DNA of 64,000 nucleotides from Massilia forsythiae (GCF_012849555.1 NZ_CP051685.1:5208001-5272000); one strand, 5' to 3'. Positions 31,464 to 40,740 are shown, numbered from the stretch's first letter. The notes: generated from the letters alone by a model not told the origin. A program made the numbers and translations.

Positions 31464-32405
31464 TCAGGCGAAGGCGGCGTCGTGCACGCGCAGCGGTTCC
31501 TGCAACACCGGCGCCGCCTGCGCCGGCACCGCCAGGTCGGCGCGGATCGACGCTTCCAGCGACGGAATCGAGCCGCCGGCGCGGTAGGCGAAGCTCACCT
31601 GCACCACGTCGCCGGCCTGCACCTCGAGCGGACGCGCCAGCGGCAGCATCATGTAGTGGTTCAGCCAGTCGATGGTGGTGCCGCGCGACTCGATGATCGA
31701 CAGCACGTTCTTGGTAATGAAGCGCAGCGCATTCAGGCAGCCGCCCTTCTCGATCAGGAACTGGCCTTCCCACGCGATCAGGCTGTCGACCGGCGCGCTG
31801 AAGTCGAGGATGCTGTACACGGCCGGCTGGGCCAGCTCGACGCTGCCCGGCGCGATCACGTTGGTCGGCTGGAACTGCACGATCGGCGCATGGAAGCCTT
31901 CGAAATCGTATTCCTGCTGCAGCGGCTGTACCGCCATGATCACCGCTTCCGGCATGAACAGCGGCAGCGGGCCGCCGAAACGCGCCAGGTAGCGCTGCTT
32001 GAAGGCTTCGATCACCGCAACCTGTTTTTCGCGCAGCATGCCGACGTGGATCATCTCGCAGATCACGATATCGACCGGCTCCGGCGGCAGGTAGTCGAAG
32101 GCGTCGGCGTGGACCACCTCGACCTTGTGGCCGTTCGGGTTCATCGCCAGGAAACGGCGCGCCTCGCGCACCATGTCCGGGTTGAACTCGACGCAATACA
32201 CCTTGTCGGCCTGCTGCGCCGCGAAGAAGGACAGCACACCGGTACCGCCGCCCAGCTCCAGCACCTTTGCGCCCGGCTTGACCGCGTGGAAGATCGCCGA
32301 CTTGAAACTGTGCATGCGGTTCTGGTCCATCAGCATGTTGTGGTGATAATGGACAGGGATAAATTGCCCCAGGTAGCAGCTTTCGATTTCGCGTTCGTTC
32401 AGCAT
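31464..32405 (-). CDS. SAM-dependent methyltransferase resembling protein arginine methyltransferases
   Basis: This 313-aa protein has a Rossmann-type motif I VLELGGGTGVLSFFAAQQA, followed by the acidic ribose-binding residue in YCVEFNPDMV, and a post-motif EMIHVGMLREK where PRMTs have their double-E loop (only partly conserved here). A beta-barrel-like C-terminal half (FQPTNVIAPGSVELAQPAV onward) also follows the PRMT plan. Upstream, HYHHNMLMDQNRMHSFKSAI resembles the PRMT substrate-binding helix (YHxxMLxDxxRxxxYxxAI). True PRMTs are rare in bacteria; the substrate is unknown. It stands alone, 230 bp after the ankyrin gene. Confidence 0.75.
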   Translation of the reverse strand: MLNEREIESCYLGQFIPVHYHHNMLMDQNRMHSFKSAIFHAVKPGAKVLELGGGTGVLSFFAAQQADKVYCVEFNPDMVREARRFLAMNPNGHKVEVVHADAFDYLPPEPVDIVICEMIHVGMLREKQVAVIEAFKQRYLARFGGPLPLFMPEAVIMAVQPLQQEYDFEGFHAPIVQFQPTNVIAPGSVELAQPAVYSILDFSAPVDSLIAWEGQFLIEKGGCLNALRFITKNVLSIIESRGTTIDWLNHYMMLPLARPLEVQAGDVVQVSFAYRAGGSIPSLEASIRADLAVPAQAAPVLQEPLRVHDAAFA

Positions 32406-32636
32406 GGTATTCCTCGTTGTCAGCCCCGCGATGCCGCCGGCGCCATGGTTGATTGCATGACTGCATTATCGACATTGACTGAAGGAATTAATGCCTCGAG
32501 GAAATGGGTTTTTCTCGTTCAAATCGGCGCTTCGAGCCGGCGCGCCGCCGCGCGAGTGGCGGCCCGGGCAGCAGCGGGGGCGCGCGGTCGCCTGACGCGC
32601 CGGCGCCTGATGCGCCACGGGCCGGGCCGCCAGAAG

Positions 32637-33308
32637 CTAACGCGCCAGTGCGCGCGCGATCGACTTGTGATCGGCGCGTTCGGCGATCTGGGCCGCGGTG
32701 AGGCCCTCGCCATTCTTCAGGCGCGCATTGGCGCCATGGGTCAGGAGAAATAGCGCAGCCTCTTCCTGGCCTTCGCGGGCCGCCATCATCAAGGGGGTGA
32801 AGCTGCCGCTGGCCGTAGGTGAAACGGCATCGATGCGCGCGCCGTGTTGCAGCAACAGCGCGGCGATATCGACATCGCCGCCGGCCGCCGCGTAGTGCAG
32901 CGGGGTCCAGCCCTGGCGGTCGGCCGCCGCGCCCCTGGCCAGCAGCGCCTCGGCCGCCGGGCGGTTGCGCTTGAGGGCGGCCATCATCAGCGCCGTGTTG
33001 CCGTTCACGGCGGGGGCGTCGACCCGGGTGGCGGGCGCGTCCAGCAGCACGCGCAGCGCCTTCATCGACCCTTCGCGCACCGCCACCACCAGCGCCGGCT
33101 CGCCCACGGGCAGCTGGCGGTTGGCGTCGAAGCCGGCGTCCAGCAGCGATTTCAGCGTGCGCACGTCGTCCATCTGTACCGCGCGCTGCAGTTCGTGCGC
33201 CCGTTCCGGCTGCGCCGTCATACCCGGCTGGGCGGCGGCAAGGTTCGCGCCGGCGCCCAGGCAGGCCGCCAGCAGGATGAATCGAAGCGCAGTGCGGCGC
33301 GGCATCAT
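32637..33308 (-). CDS. Secreted ankyrin-repeat protein
   Basis: This 223-aa protein has a signal peptide (about residues 1-26, ending AAA-QP) and four to five ankyrin repeats: DDVRTLKSLLDAGFDANRQ, NGNTALMMAALKRNRPAAEALLARGA, GWTPLHYAAAGGDVDIAALLLQHGA, FTPLMMAAREGQEEAALFLLTHGA and NGEGLTAAQIAERADHKSIA. It is a periplasmic binding scaffold of unknown partner. It is the last gene of the mltG-tmk-holB-pilZ-GNAT-tatD run, 30 bp after tatD. Either of two adjacent ATGs (33308, 33305) may be used. Confidence 0.82.
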   Translation of the reverse strand: MMPRRTALRFILLAACLGAGANLAAAQPGMTAQPERAHELQRAVQMDDVRTLKSLLDAGFDANRQLPVGEPALVVAVREGSMKALRVLLDAPATRVDAPAVNGNTALMMAALKRNRPAAEALLARGAAADRQGWTPLHYAAAGGDVDIAALLLQHGARIDAVSPTASGSFTPLMMAAREGQEEAALFLLTHGANARLKNGEGLTAAQIAERADHKSIARALAR

Positions 33309-33338
33309 GGCGGGCTCCTTGTCGCTGGTGATGGCCGG

Positions 33339-34121
33339 TCAGTTCCCCGGCACCTTGAACAGGTCGAAGAAATTGGCGGTGGTACGGTCGGCGATCTCGC
33401 GCAGCGGCACGTCCTTGAGCGTGGCCAGGTATTCGGCCACGTGCGCCACGTAGCCCGGCTCGTTCATCTTGCCGCGGTACGGCACCGGCGCCAGGTAGGG
33501 CGAATCGGTCTCGATCAGGATGCGCTCCAGCGGCAAGGCCCTGGCCACCGCCTGCAGGTCCCTGGCGCTCTTGAAGGTGACGATGCCGGAGAACGAGATA
33601 TAGAAACCCATCTCGATCGCGGCCTGCGCCACTTCCAGCGATTCGGTAAAGCAATGCATCACGCCGGCCACGCCGCCGTCGGCCGTGCCGGCGCCTTCCT
33701 CGCGCAGGATGCGGATGGTGTCTTCGCTGGCGGCGCGGGTGTGGATGATCAGCGGCTTGCGCGTCGCGCGCGAGGCGCGGATGTGGGTGCGGAAGCGCTC
33801 GCGCTGCCACTCCAGGTCGCCTTCCAGGCGGTAGTAGTCCAGGCCGGTCTCGCCGATGGCGACGATCTTCGGGTGATCGGCCAGCTCGACCAGCTGCTCG
33901 ACGGTCGGCTCGGGCGTGTCTTCGTAATCCGGATGGACGCCGACCGATGCGTAGATGTGCGGATATTGCTCGGCCAGCGCGAGCACGCCGGGGAAGTCGG
34001 GCAGGTCGACCGAGACGCACAGCGCATGCGAGACCTTGTTCTCGGCCATCCTGGCCAGGACCTCGGGCATGCGCGCAGCCAGCTCGGGGAAATTGATGTG
34101 GCAATGGGAATCGATGTACAT
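33339..34121 (-). CDS. TatD-family metal-dependent hydrolase (YcfH type)
   Basis: This 260-aa TIM-barrel hydrolase starts MYIDSHCHINFPEL with the metal-binding HxH. GETGLDYYR supplies the metal-ligand Glu, LIIHTRAASEDT and MHCFTES further His ligands, and LIETDSPYLAPVPYRGKMNEP the catalytic Asp region of the TatD/YcfH group. Members act as deoxyribonucleases or D-aminoacyl-tRNA-type hydrolases; the substrate is not predictable here. In E. coli ycfH follows holB, as it does in this operon with two genes between. Confidence 0.93.
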   Translation of the reverse strand: MYIDSHCHINFPELAARMPEVLARMAENKVSHALCVSVDLPDFPGVLALAEQYPHIYASVGVHPDYEDTPEPTVEQLVELADHPKIVAIGETGLDYYRLEGDLEWQRERFRTHIRASRATRKPLIIHTRAASEDTIRILREEGAGTADGGVAGVMHCFTESLEVAQAAIEMGFYISFSGIVTFKSARDLQAVARALPLERILIETDSPYLAPVPYRGKMNEPGYVAHVAEYLATLKDVPLREIADRTTANFFDLFKVPGN

Positions 34122-34178
34122 GCCGCCATTGTACGCGAGGCGGCATGGCGCCGCCCGAGGGCAGCGCCGGGATGCGAT

Positions 34179-34697
34179 TCAAGCCACGCGCTTGCCCAGG
34201 ATGATCAGGTCGCGCTCGATTCCGTCCAGGTTGGCCACTTTCGGGAAATGCGCCCAGGTATCGAAGCCGTACTTGCGGAACAGCGCTAGGCTGGCGGCGT
34301 TGTGGCCGAAGATGAAGCCGAGCAAGGTATGCACCTGGACGTTGGGCGCGAACGCCATCGCCTGTTCCAGGCAATAGCGGCCGATGCCCTTGCCGCGCCA
34401 GGCCTCGGCGATGTAGATCGACAGTTCCGCGGTGCCGGAATAAGCCGGGCGGCCGTAGAAATTCGAGTAGGACAGCCAGCCGATGACTTGCGGGTCGTCG
34501 GCGGTGTCGGTAGCGTCGTGGATTACCCACAGCGGGCGGCGCTCCGGCGTGTGGTCGGCGAACCAGGCTGCGCGCGAGGCGGCCGTGACCGGTTCGGTGT
34601 CGGCGGTGACTTCGCGCGAGGCAATGGTGGAATTGTAGATGTCGACGATGACGGGCAGGTCTTCGACGCGGGCGAGGCGGTGACGATAGGATGGCAT
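34179..34697 (-). CDS. GNAT acetyltransferase, phosphinothricin/methionine-sulfoximine type
   Basis: This 172-aa protein shows the PAT/YncA-like pattern: VEDLPVIVDIYNSTIASREVT at the N-terminus, LSIYIAEAWRGKGIGRYCLEQAM as the acetyl-CoA loop (Q/RxxGxG/A), and LLGFIFGHNAASLALFRKYGF as the second conserved block. Such enzymes N-acetylate small amino-acid analogues or free amino acids; the native substrate is uncertain. It lies within the holB-tatD run, 57 bp before tatD. Confidence 0.88.
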   Translation of the reverse strand: MPSYRHRLARVEDLPVIVDIYNSTIASREVTADTEPVTAASRAAWFADHTPERRPLWVIHDATDTADDPQVIGWLSYSNFYGRPAYSGTAELSIYIAEAWRGKGIGRYCLEQAMAFAPNVQVHTLLGFIFGHNAASLALFRKYGFDTWAHFPKVANLDGIERDLIILGKRVA

Positions 34698-34761
34698 GGC
34701 AAGGAGCGGCGCGGTGAGGCGCGGTATGGCGGGACGAAAGGGTGGATGGAAGCGGAACGGA

Positions 34762-35139
34762 TTACAGCGTATGGGTGGCGCGCGACGAGCGCAGCGCCGC
34801 GCCCAGGATTTCCTCGATGCGCAGCTTGGCGCGCTGCCCGGTCTCGTCGGCCGGGAAATGCACGCCGATGCCCTGCGCCTTGTTGTTGGCGGCGCCCGGC
34901 GGCGTGATCCACACCACCTTGCCGGCGATCGGGTATTTGTTGGGATCGTCCATCAGCGACAGGATCAGGTAGATCTCGTCGCCGAGCTTGTGCGGTTTGT
35001 TGGTCGGCACGAACATGCCGCCGTTCTTGAGGAAAGGCATGTAGGCGGCGTACAGCGCTGCCTTTTCCTTGATGGCGAGCGACAGCACGGCCGGGCGCGG
35101 CGTCTGCGCGGCGTTCGGTTCTACGGGCGTGCCGGTCAT
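34762..35139 (-). CDS. PilZ-domain protein
   Basis: This 125-aa protein between holB and the GNAT gene matches the PilZ protein of type IV pilus function: LSLAIKEKAALYAAYMPFLKNGGMFVPTN, EIYLILSLMDDPNKYPIAGKVVWITP and GIGVHFPADE. The RxxxR and (D/N)xSxxG c-di-GMP-binding motifs of canonical PilZ domains are missing, as in the original PilZ, which does not bind c-di-GMP but aids pilus assembly. In many beta- and gammaproteobacteria pilZ lies beside holB and tmk, exactly as here. Confidence 0.9.
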   Translation of the reverse strand: MTGTPVEPNAAQTPRPAVLSLAIKEKAALYAAYMPFLKNGGMFVPTNKPHKLGDEIYLILSLMDDPNKYPIAGKVVWITPPGAANNKAQGIGVHFPADETGQRAKLRIEEILGAALRSSRATHTL

Positions 35140-35169
35140 CGGATTCCTTTCAAGGGCGGTTTGGCGGCG

Positions 35170-36216
35170 TCAGGCGCAACAGGCTGTGTAATCCAGCAAC
35201 ATGTCTTCGACGAACAGTTTAGCCGACAACGGGTGATCGGCCACTGCGCGGCGCTCGTTGGCGGACTTGATGGCCCGCATCAGGCCGGCCGTCGGCACCC
35301 GCCCGGCCAGCGCCGCCAGTTCGCGCCGGTAACGCGGATAATAGCGGATCGTGCCGGACATCTTGTACGAAAACACGTCGTACAGCCAGCGCTGCTGCCA
35401 GGACACCAACGAAGCCAGCGGCGCCTTGCTCAGCTTGTCGGCGGCGCGCAGCGCGGCGTCCACGCTCGGCCGCGCCAGCACCTGCAGCAGCGCGTCCAGC
35501 TCGTCGCGGCTGCCGGTCTCGGCCTGGGCCAGCGCCGCCAGCGGGGCGCCGCCCTGCTCGCGCAGCCAGCCATCGGCATCCTGCACGCCCTGCCCCTGCA
35601 GCCAGGCCAGGGCCTGCGCATGGTCGGGCAGCGGCAGCGCGAACTTGCGGCAGCGCGACAGGATCGTCGGCAGCAGCCGGTCGAGTCCGTTGGACGCCAG
35701 CAGGAACACGGTGCCCGGCGGCGGCTCTTCCAGCGTCTTCAGCAATGCATTACTGGCCGGCATGTTCAGCGCCTCGGCCGGATACAGCACCACCACCCGC
35801 AAGCCCTGGCGGTGGGTCGAGATGTTCATGAAGTCGGCCAGCGCGCGCACCTGCTCGATCTTGATATCCTTCGAGGCGGTCTTGGCCGACTTGGCTTTCT
35901 TGTCGTCGGCGGCGGCTTCCTCGCCCTCGCCCGGCGCGGCCTCGTCCTCCAGCGCTTCCGGCCGCACGCGGCGGTAATCCGGATGGTTGCCTTGCGCGAA
36001 CCAGCCGCACGAGGCGCAGGCGCCGCAGGCATGGCCGTCGGCGCGCACGTTTTCGCACAGCAGGGACTGGGCAAAGGCTTCCAGGAAGCCGGACTTGCCG
36101 CTGCCGGCCGGACCGTAAAACAGGATCGCGTGCGGCAGGCGCGCGCGCAGTTGCTGCAGCTGCGACCAGGCGTCGTGCTGCCAGGGATAGATGGCCGCGC
36201 CGGCGTCCGCGCTCAT
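35170..36216 (-). CDS. holB: DNA polymerase III delta-prime subunit
   Basis: This 348-aa clamp-loader subunit starts at ATG 36216, four bases overlapping the tmk stop; a longer in-frame reading to 36468 lies within tmk. It has Walker A GPAGSGKS, the zinc-binding cysteine cluster (CENVRADGHACGACASC), SNALLKTLEEPP and LLPTILSRCRKF (sensor and SRC motif). An acidic/lysine-rich insert (EDEAAPGEGEEAAADDKKAK) lies between the zinc module and the AAA+ core. It loads the beta clamp with delta and tau/gamma. Confidence 0.93.
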   Translation of the reverse strand: MSADAGAAIYPWQHDAWSQLQQLRARLPHAILFYGPAGSGKSGFLEAFAQSLLCENVRADGHACGACASCGWFAQGNHPDYRRVRPEALEDEAAPGEGEEAAADDKKAKSAKTASKDIKIEQVRALADFMNISTHRQGLRVVVLYPAEALNMPASNALLKTLEEPPPGTVFLLASNGLDRLLPTILSRCRKFALPLPDHAQALAWLQGQGVQDADGWLREQGGAPLAALAQAETGSRDELDALLQVLARPSVDAALRAADKLSKAPLASLVSWQQRWLYDVFSYKMSGTIRYYPRYRRELAALAGRVPTAGLMRAIKSANERRAVADHPLSAKLFVEDMLLDYTACCA

Positions 36217-36878
36217 GCCAGCTTCTCCAGCGCCGTGCGCAAGGCCGTGCGCACCTCGTCGATCGAGCGGGTCGAATCGATCACCGCGAAGCGCTCGGGA
36301 AACTGGCTGGCGCGGCGCAGGTATTCGGCGCGGCAGCGCTCGAAGAAATCGGCCTGTTCCTGCTCGAAGCGGTCCAGCGTGCGGCTGGCGTCCAGGCGCG
36401 CGCGCGCCACGGACAAGGGCACGTCGAACAGCAGGGTCAGGTCGGGCTGCAGCAGCGGGTGCACCCATTGCTCGAGCGCGTCCAGCCTGGCGCGGTCCAT
36501 GCCGCGCCCGCCGCCCTGGTAGGCGAAGCTGGCGTCGGTAAAACGGTCGGACAGCACCCAGTCGCCGCGCGCCAGGCCGGGTTCGATCACCTGGGCGATG
36601 TGCTCGCGCCGGCTGGCGAACATCAGCAGGGCTTCGGTGTCCAGGTCCATCGTTTCGTGCAGCAGCAGTTCGCGCAGCTTTTCGCCCAGCGCCGTGCCGC
36701 CCGGCTCGCGCGACGACACCACGGTCTTGCCGGCCGCCTTCAGCCAGTCGGTGACGAAGCCGATGTGGGTCGACTTGCCGGCGCCGTCGATGCCTTCGAA
36801 GGTGATGAAACGCCCGCGCGCCGCGGCGGATGGCAACGGCGCGGGACGGGGAGACGGATGGCTGGATGCTGCGCTCAT
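36213..36878 (-). CDS. tmk: Thymidylate kinase
   Basis: This 221-aa enzyme phosphorylates dTMP to dTDP. It has the P-loop FEGIDGAGKST, SSREPGGTALGEKLRELLL, the DRFTDASFAYQGGGRGMD motif and the LID-type RxxxR (ARLDASRTLDRFE). The first 25 residues are a Ser/Pro/Ala-rich extension before GRFITFEGIDG. Its start overlaps the mltG stop by 4 bp and its stop overlaps the holB start by 4 bp. Confidence 0.95.
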   Translation of the reverse strand: MSAASSHPSPRPAPLPSAAARGRFITFEGIDGAGKSTHIGFVTDWLKAAGKTVVSSREPGGTALGEKLRELLLHETMDLDTEALLMFASRREHIAQVIEPGLARGDWVLSDRFTDASFAYQGGGRGMDRARLDALEQWVHPLLQPDLTLLFDVPLSVARARLDASRTLDRFEQEQADFFERCRAEYLRRASQFPERFAVIDSTRSIDEVRTALRTALEKLA

Positions 36879-37879
36879 TGCGGGGCCTTCTGGCGTTGGT
36901 ACTGGTCGACGGCCTTGTTGTGGTCGCTCAGGCTGGTCGAGAACTGGCTGGTGCCGTCGCCGCGCGAGACGAAGTACAGGGCGTCGGTCCTCGCCGGCGC
37001 CAGCGCCGCCGCCAGCGATTGCACGCCCGGCAGCGCGATCGGGGTCGGCGGCAGGCCGGCGCGGGTGTAGGTGTTGTACGGGGTGTCGGTCTCCAGGTCC
37101 TTCTTGCGGATCTTGCCCTCGTACTTGTCGCCCATGCCGTAGATGACGGTGGGGTCGGTCTGCAGCAGCATGCCGGTCTTGAGACGGTTGATGAAGACGC
37201 CGGCGATCATGGCGCGTTCGCCCTTCTGGCCGGTTTCCTTTTCCACCAGCGAGGCCATCACCAGCGCCTGGTAGGGTTCGGTGTACGGCAAGTCCGGATC
37301 GCGTTTGTCCCAGGCCGCCTTGAGGCGTTTCATCATCGCCTCGTGCGCCTGCTTGTAGACCTGCAGGTCGCTGGTGCCCTTGGCGAACAGGTAGGTGTCC
37401 GGGAAGAACAGGCCTTCGGCCGCCTTGTAGGACGGCGCCACCTTGGCCAGCAGTTCGGCGTCGGACAGCTTGGCGCTGTCGTGCTTCAGGTCGGGCGCGC
37501 TGTTGACCACCTGGCGCATCTGGCGGAAGGTCCAGCCTTCGATCACGGTCAGCGATTGCTGCGCGAACTCGCCGCGCACCAGCTGGGTGAGCAGGCGCCT
37601 TGGCGAGGTCTCCGGTTTCAATTCATAGCTGCCGGCCTTGAGCTGGCCGGCCGCGCCGGTGGTGCGCGCCAGGATATTGAACAAATACGGGTTGATGGGC
37701 ACGCCGGCAGTGACCATCTGCTGCGCTGCGCCGGATACGCCGCTGCCGGAAGCGACCGCGAACGGGACGACCGGCGCCGATGCGGCGGTGATCGGGTGGC
37801 CGGCCCACCACTGGAAGCCCGTGACGGCCGCGGCCGCGGCGATCACGCCCGTGACGATGAGTTTTTTTAGTAATGCCAT
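36875..37879 (-). CDS. mltG: Endolytic murein transglycosylase MltG
   Basis: This 334-aa inner-membrane lytic transglycosylase ends nascent glycan strands. One N-terminal membrane segment (KLIVTGVIAAAAAVTGFQW) is followed by the YceG domain with the catalytic Glu in ALVMASLVEKETG, then AGVFINRLKTGMLLQTDPTVIYG and TPYNTYTRAGLPPTPIALPG. ATG 37879 is used; an in-frame start at 37990 would add 37 basic residues. It is the first gene of the operon that continues with tmk and holB. Confidence 0.93.
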   Translation of the reverse strand: MALLKKLIVTGVIAAAAAVTGFQWWAGHPITAASAPVVPFAVASGSGVSGAAQQMVTAGVPINPYLFNILARTTGAAGQLKAGSYELKPETSPRRLLTQLVRGEFAQQSLTVIEGWTFRQMRQVVNSAPDLKHDSAKLSDAELLAKVAPSYKAAEGLFFPDTYLFAKGTSDLQVYKQAHEAMMKRLKAAWDKRDPDLPYTEPYQALVMASLVEKETGQKGERAMIAGVFINRLKTGMLLQTDPTVIYGMGDKYEGKIRKKDLETDTPYNTYTRAGLPPTPIALPGVQSLAAALAPARTDALYFVSRGDGTSQFSTSLSDHNKAVDQYQRQKAPQ

Positions 37880-38094
37880 TCTGGATGATTGGATTTCACG
37901 CCGTGCCCGGCGCGATTTTGTCGGCAACTCTATAATGCAACGAGGCCGTAATGATAAAGCCCTTGACGCATAACCGGAAATAATTCGCAAGCCGCCATGT
38001 CCGGGGCAGCCGATTCATACCGCCGCTCACTTTCGGCCGCCGACTTGCCGTCGCAAGGCGGCACTCCCATCCACCGACAAACGACTGACCATTG

Positions 38095-39168
38095 ATGACT
38101 TCCTGGATCGAACACCTCTCCACGCTCGGCGCCCGCTTCCATCCCGACGACGCGGCGCAGGTCGAGGATTTCGGCAACGTGCTGGATGCGCCCGCGCTGG
38201 CCGCCGGCTTCGTGGCGCCGGTCACCGACCTGGGGCTGATTGCCGTGAGCGGCGCCGACGCTGCCGGCTTCCTGCACAACCAGCTGACCAACGACATCGA
38301 GCACCTGGACGGCGCCACGGCGCGCCTGGCCGGCTACTGCACCCCGAAGGGCCGCCTGCAGGCCACCTTCCTGGCCTGGCGCGGGGTGGATGGCGGCGAC
38401 GGCGCCGACATCTTCCTGCAGCTGCCGCGCGCGATCCAGGCGCCGCTGCAAAAGCGCCTGTCGATGTTCGTGCTGCGGGCCAAGGCCAGGCTGCGCGACG
38501 CCACCGGGGAGGAGGCGCGCGAGGCCGTGCTCGGGCTGGGCGGCGCCGGCGCCGAAGCGGTGCTGCGCGCGCAGGCAGGGGCGCTGCCGGCGCAAGCCTA
38601 CGGCAAGACCGAGGGCGAGGCCGGCACCGTGATCCGCCTGGCGGACGCGTTCGGCCAGCCGCGCTACCTGTGGCTGACATCCAGCGAGCGCGGCGCCGCC
38701 GCCCTGGCGAGCCTGCGCGCGACCCTGGCGCTGGGCGGCAACGCCGCCTGGCGCCTGGCCGCGATCCACGCCGGCGTGCCGCAGATCGATTTGCCGACCC
38801 AGGAACAGTTCGTGCCGCAGATGATCAACTACGAGCTGATCGGCGGGGTCAACTTCCGCAAGGGCTGCTATCCGGGCCAGGAAATCGTCGCCCGCAGCCA
38901 GTACCTGGGCAAGCTCAAGCGCCGCATGGCGCTGGCCACGCTGGACAACGCCGCCGCGCGCGCCGGTGACGAGGTGTTCGCCGCCGACGACCCGGGCCAG
39001 CCGGCCGGCATGGTGGTCAACGCCGCCCCGAACGGCGCCGGCGGCGCCGACGTGCTGGTGGAAATCAAGCTGGCGGCGCTGGAACGGGAAGTGCACCACG
39101 GCGCGGCCGGCGGCACGCCCCTGCGCTTTCTGCCGCTGCCGTATGCGCTCGATGCGCTCGATGCCTGA
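38095..39168 (+). CDS. ygfZ: Folate-binding Fe-S cluster assembly protein YgfZ
   Basis: This 357-aa relative of the glycine-cleavage T-protein helps maintain Fe-S enzymes such as MiaB. The signature GGVNFRKGCYPGQEIVAR contains the KGCYxGQE motif with its essential Cys; GLIAVSGADAAGFLHNQLTNDI and GYCTPKGRLQATFLAW are also typical. It starts at ATG 38095 (a TTG precedes it). It is divergent from mltG and followed after 12 bp by the DUF4936 gene. Confidence 0.93.
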   Translation: MTSWIEHLSTLGARFHPDDAAQVEDFGNVLDAPALAAGFVAPVTDLGLIAVSGADAAGFLHNQLTNDIEHLDGATARLAGYCTPKGRLQATFLAWRGVDGGDGADIFLQLPRAIQAPLQKRLSMFVLRAKARLRDATGEEAREAVLGLGGAGAEAVLRAQAGALPAQAYGKTEGEAGTVIRLADAFGQPRYLWLTSSERGAAALASLRATLALGGNAAWRLAAIHAGVPQIDLPTQEQFVPQMINYELIGGVNFRKGCYPGQEIVARSQYLGKLKRRMALATLDNAAARAGDEVFAADDPGQPAGMVVNAAPNGAGGADVLVEIKLAALEREVHHGAAGGTPLRFLPLPYALDALDA

Positions 39169-39180
39169 TTGCGCGACCTC

Positions 39181-39510
39181 ATGATCGACCTGTACGTCTA
39201 TTACAAGGTGCGCGCCCACGACGCCGCCGCGCTGGCGCCGCGCGTGCGCGCCATCCAGGCCGCGCTGGCCGCGCGCTGCGCCGCCGCGCCGCAACTGAAG
39301 CGCCGCCCCGAACTGCGCGACGGCTTGCAGACCTGGATGGAAATCTATGCCGGCGTCGACGCGGCCTTCGGCGCCGAGCTGGAACGCGCATGCGCCGGCC
39401 TGAACTGTTTGATCGCCGGCGCGCGCCGCGCCGAAGTCTTCATCGACCTGGCTGCGGCGGATTTCGCTTCGGCAGCCCTCCCTTCGACGGATTCGACCCA
39501 ATGTGCCTGA
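39181..39510 (+). CDS. DUF4936-like small protein
   Basis: This 109-aa protein (MIDLYVYYKVRAHDAAALAP ... PQLKRRPELRDGLQTWMEIY) resembles the DUF4936 family of betaproteobacteria, which almost always follows ygfZ and precedes an NRDE gene as here. No catalytic motif is evident. It overlaps the next gene by 10 bp, so expression is coupled. Confidence 0.75.
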   Translation: MIDLYVYYKVRAHDAAALAPRVRAIQAALAARCAAAPQLKRRPELRDGLQTWMEIYAGVDAAFGAELERACAGLNCLIAGARRAEVFIDLAAADFASAALPSTDSTQCA

Positions 39511-40262
39511 TCGTTTTCGCCTGGCGCGTGATCCCCGGCGTGCCGCTGATCGCCTGCGCCAACCGCGACGAATACTACGACCGCCCGGCCACGCCCGCCG
39601 GCCCCTGGCCCGACCGTCCCGACATCATCGCCGGCCGCGACCTGCAGGGCGGCGGCAGCTGGATGGGCGTGACCAGGAACGGCCCCGACGGACCGCGCTT
39701 CGCCGCCCTCACCAACGTGCGTGCGCCCGGCGACTTCCGCGCCGACGCGCCCACGCGCGGCGCGCTGGTCAGCGATTTCCTCGCGGGCGACCTGGACGCG
39801 CCGGCCTACCTGGAGCGCGTCGCCCTGGACGCCGCCGCCTACAACGGCTTCAACCTGGTGCTGGGCGACCGCGCCGGGCTGTACTGGTTCTCGAACCGCG
39901 CCGGCGCCGACCAGCGCAACGGCCAGGCACTGGCGCCGGGCATCTACGGCGTTTCCAACGGCCTGCTGGACGCGCCCTGGCCGAAGGTGCTGCGCACCAA
40001 GGCCAGCTTCGCCAGCCTGCTGCTGCAGGGTGCGCCCGAGGATGCCTATTTCGAGATGCTGGCCGACACCACGCGCGCGCCCGACCTGCGCCTGCCGGAC
40101 ACCGGCGTGCCGCTCGACCTGGAACGCAGCCTGTCGGCGGTGTGCATCGAGATGCCGGGCCAGGGCTACGGCACCCGGACGTCCACCGTGGTCAGGCTGG
40201 TCGACGGCGCCGAGCCGGAACTGCACGAACGGGTGCTGCAGCCCTGCGCCCAGGCTGCCTGA
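39501..40262 (+). CDS. NRDE-family protein (Ntn-hydrolase-like, TANGO2 family)
   Basis: This 253-aa protein begins MCLIVFAW, with Cys2 as the possible N-terminal nucleophile after Met removal, and contains ANRDEYYDRPATPAG, the NRDE signature. GGGSWMGVTRNGPDGPRFAAL, GFNLVLGDRAGLYWFSN and GIYGVSNGLLDAPWPKV are the other family blocks. In eukaryotes TANGO2 affects haem or lipid handling; the bacterial role is unclear. The start at 39501 was chosen because the family begins MCLI. Confidence 0.88.
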   Translation: MCLIVFAWRVIPGVPLIACANRDEYYDRPATPAGPWPDRPDIIAGRDLQGGGSWMGVTRNGPDGPRFAALTNVRAPGDFRADAPTRGALVSDFLAGDLDAPAYLERVALDAAAYNGFNLVLGDRAGLYWFSNRAGADQRNGQALAPGIYGVSNGLLDAPWPKVLRTKASFASLLLQGAPEDAYFEMLADTTRAPDLRLPDTGVPLDLERSLSAVCIEMPGQGYGTRTSTVVRLVDGAEPELHERVLQPCAQAA

Positions 40263-40740
40263 GCAGGCGCACTACTGCCGAAAATAATACTGTTGACCTG
40301 AAGACCGTCGTTCCATGCACTGCCTGAAACGACTCCCCGCGCAGGCGCACTGCTGTCCAAGACGATCGTTGTCTCTGCCTTAAGCAGTTTTTGTTGCTAG
40401 CAGTAACGTAAAAATCATTCCTAGCCAATAACTCGTCGTCCCCGCGAAGGCGGGGATAATGCCACTGGCATTATCCCCTCCATACTGAGCAAGAAAATTT
40501 GGTAGCTGGAAGCAGTCAGAATGCTTCAAAAATACCAACTTTTGACACTCAGTATGGGTCCCCGCCTTCGCGGGGACGACGGTTTTTAGGCCAGCAATAC
40601 TATCTTGGACAGTAGTGCGCGCAGGTGGGGATCCATGCTGAGCATCCACAGTTGCTATTTCTAAAATATACCAGTTGCTTCAATGGTAATGAATTCTGTT
40701 GCTCAGTATGGGTCCCCGCCTGCGCGGGGACGACGGGATC
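40263..40740. repeat. REP-type dispersed repeat cluster, right copy
   Basis: At least four GTCGTCCCCGCG-type heads or remnants (near 40335, 40436, inverted at 40556-40583 and 40710-40737) are separated by AT-rich spacers. The segment 40480-40620 is nearly identical to the reverse complement of 18808-18948; 40631-40737 is a more diverged unit. Short frames translate to VVPAKAGTHTE-type peptides and are not genes. No promoter for the following gene is evident within it. Confidence 0.85.
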
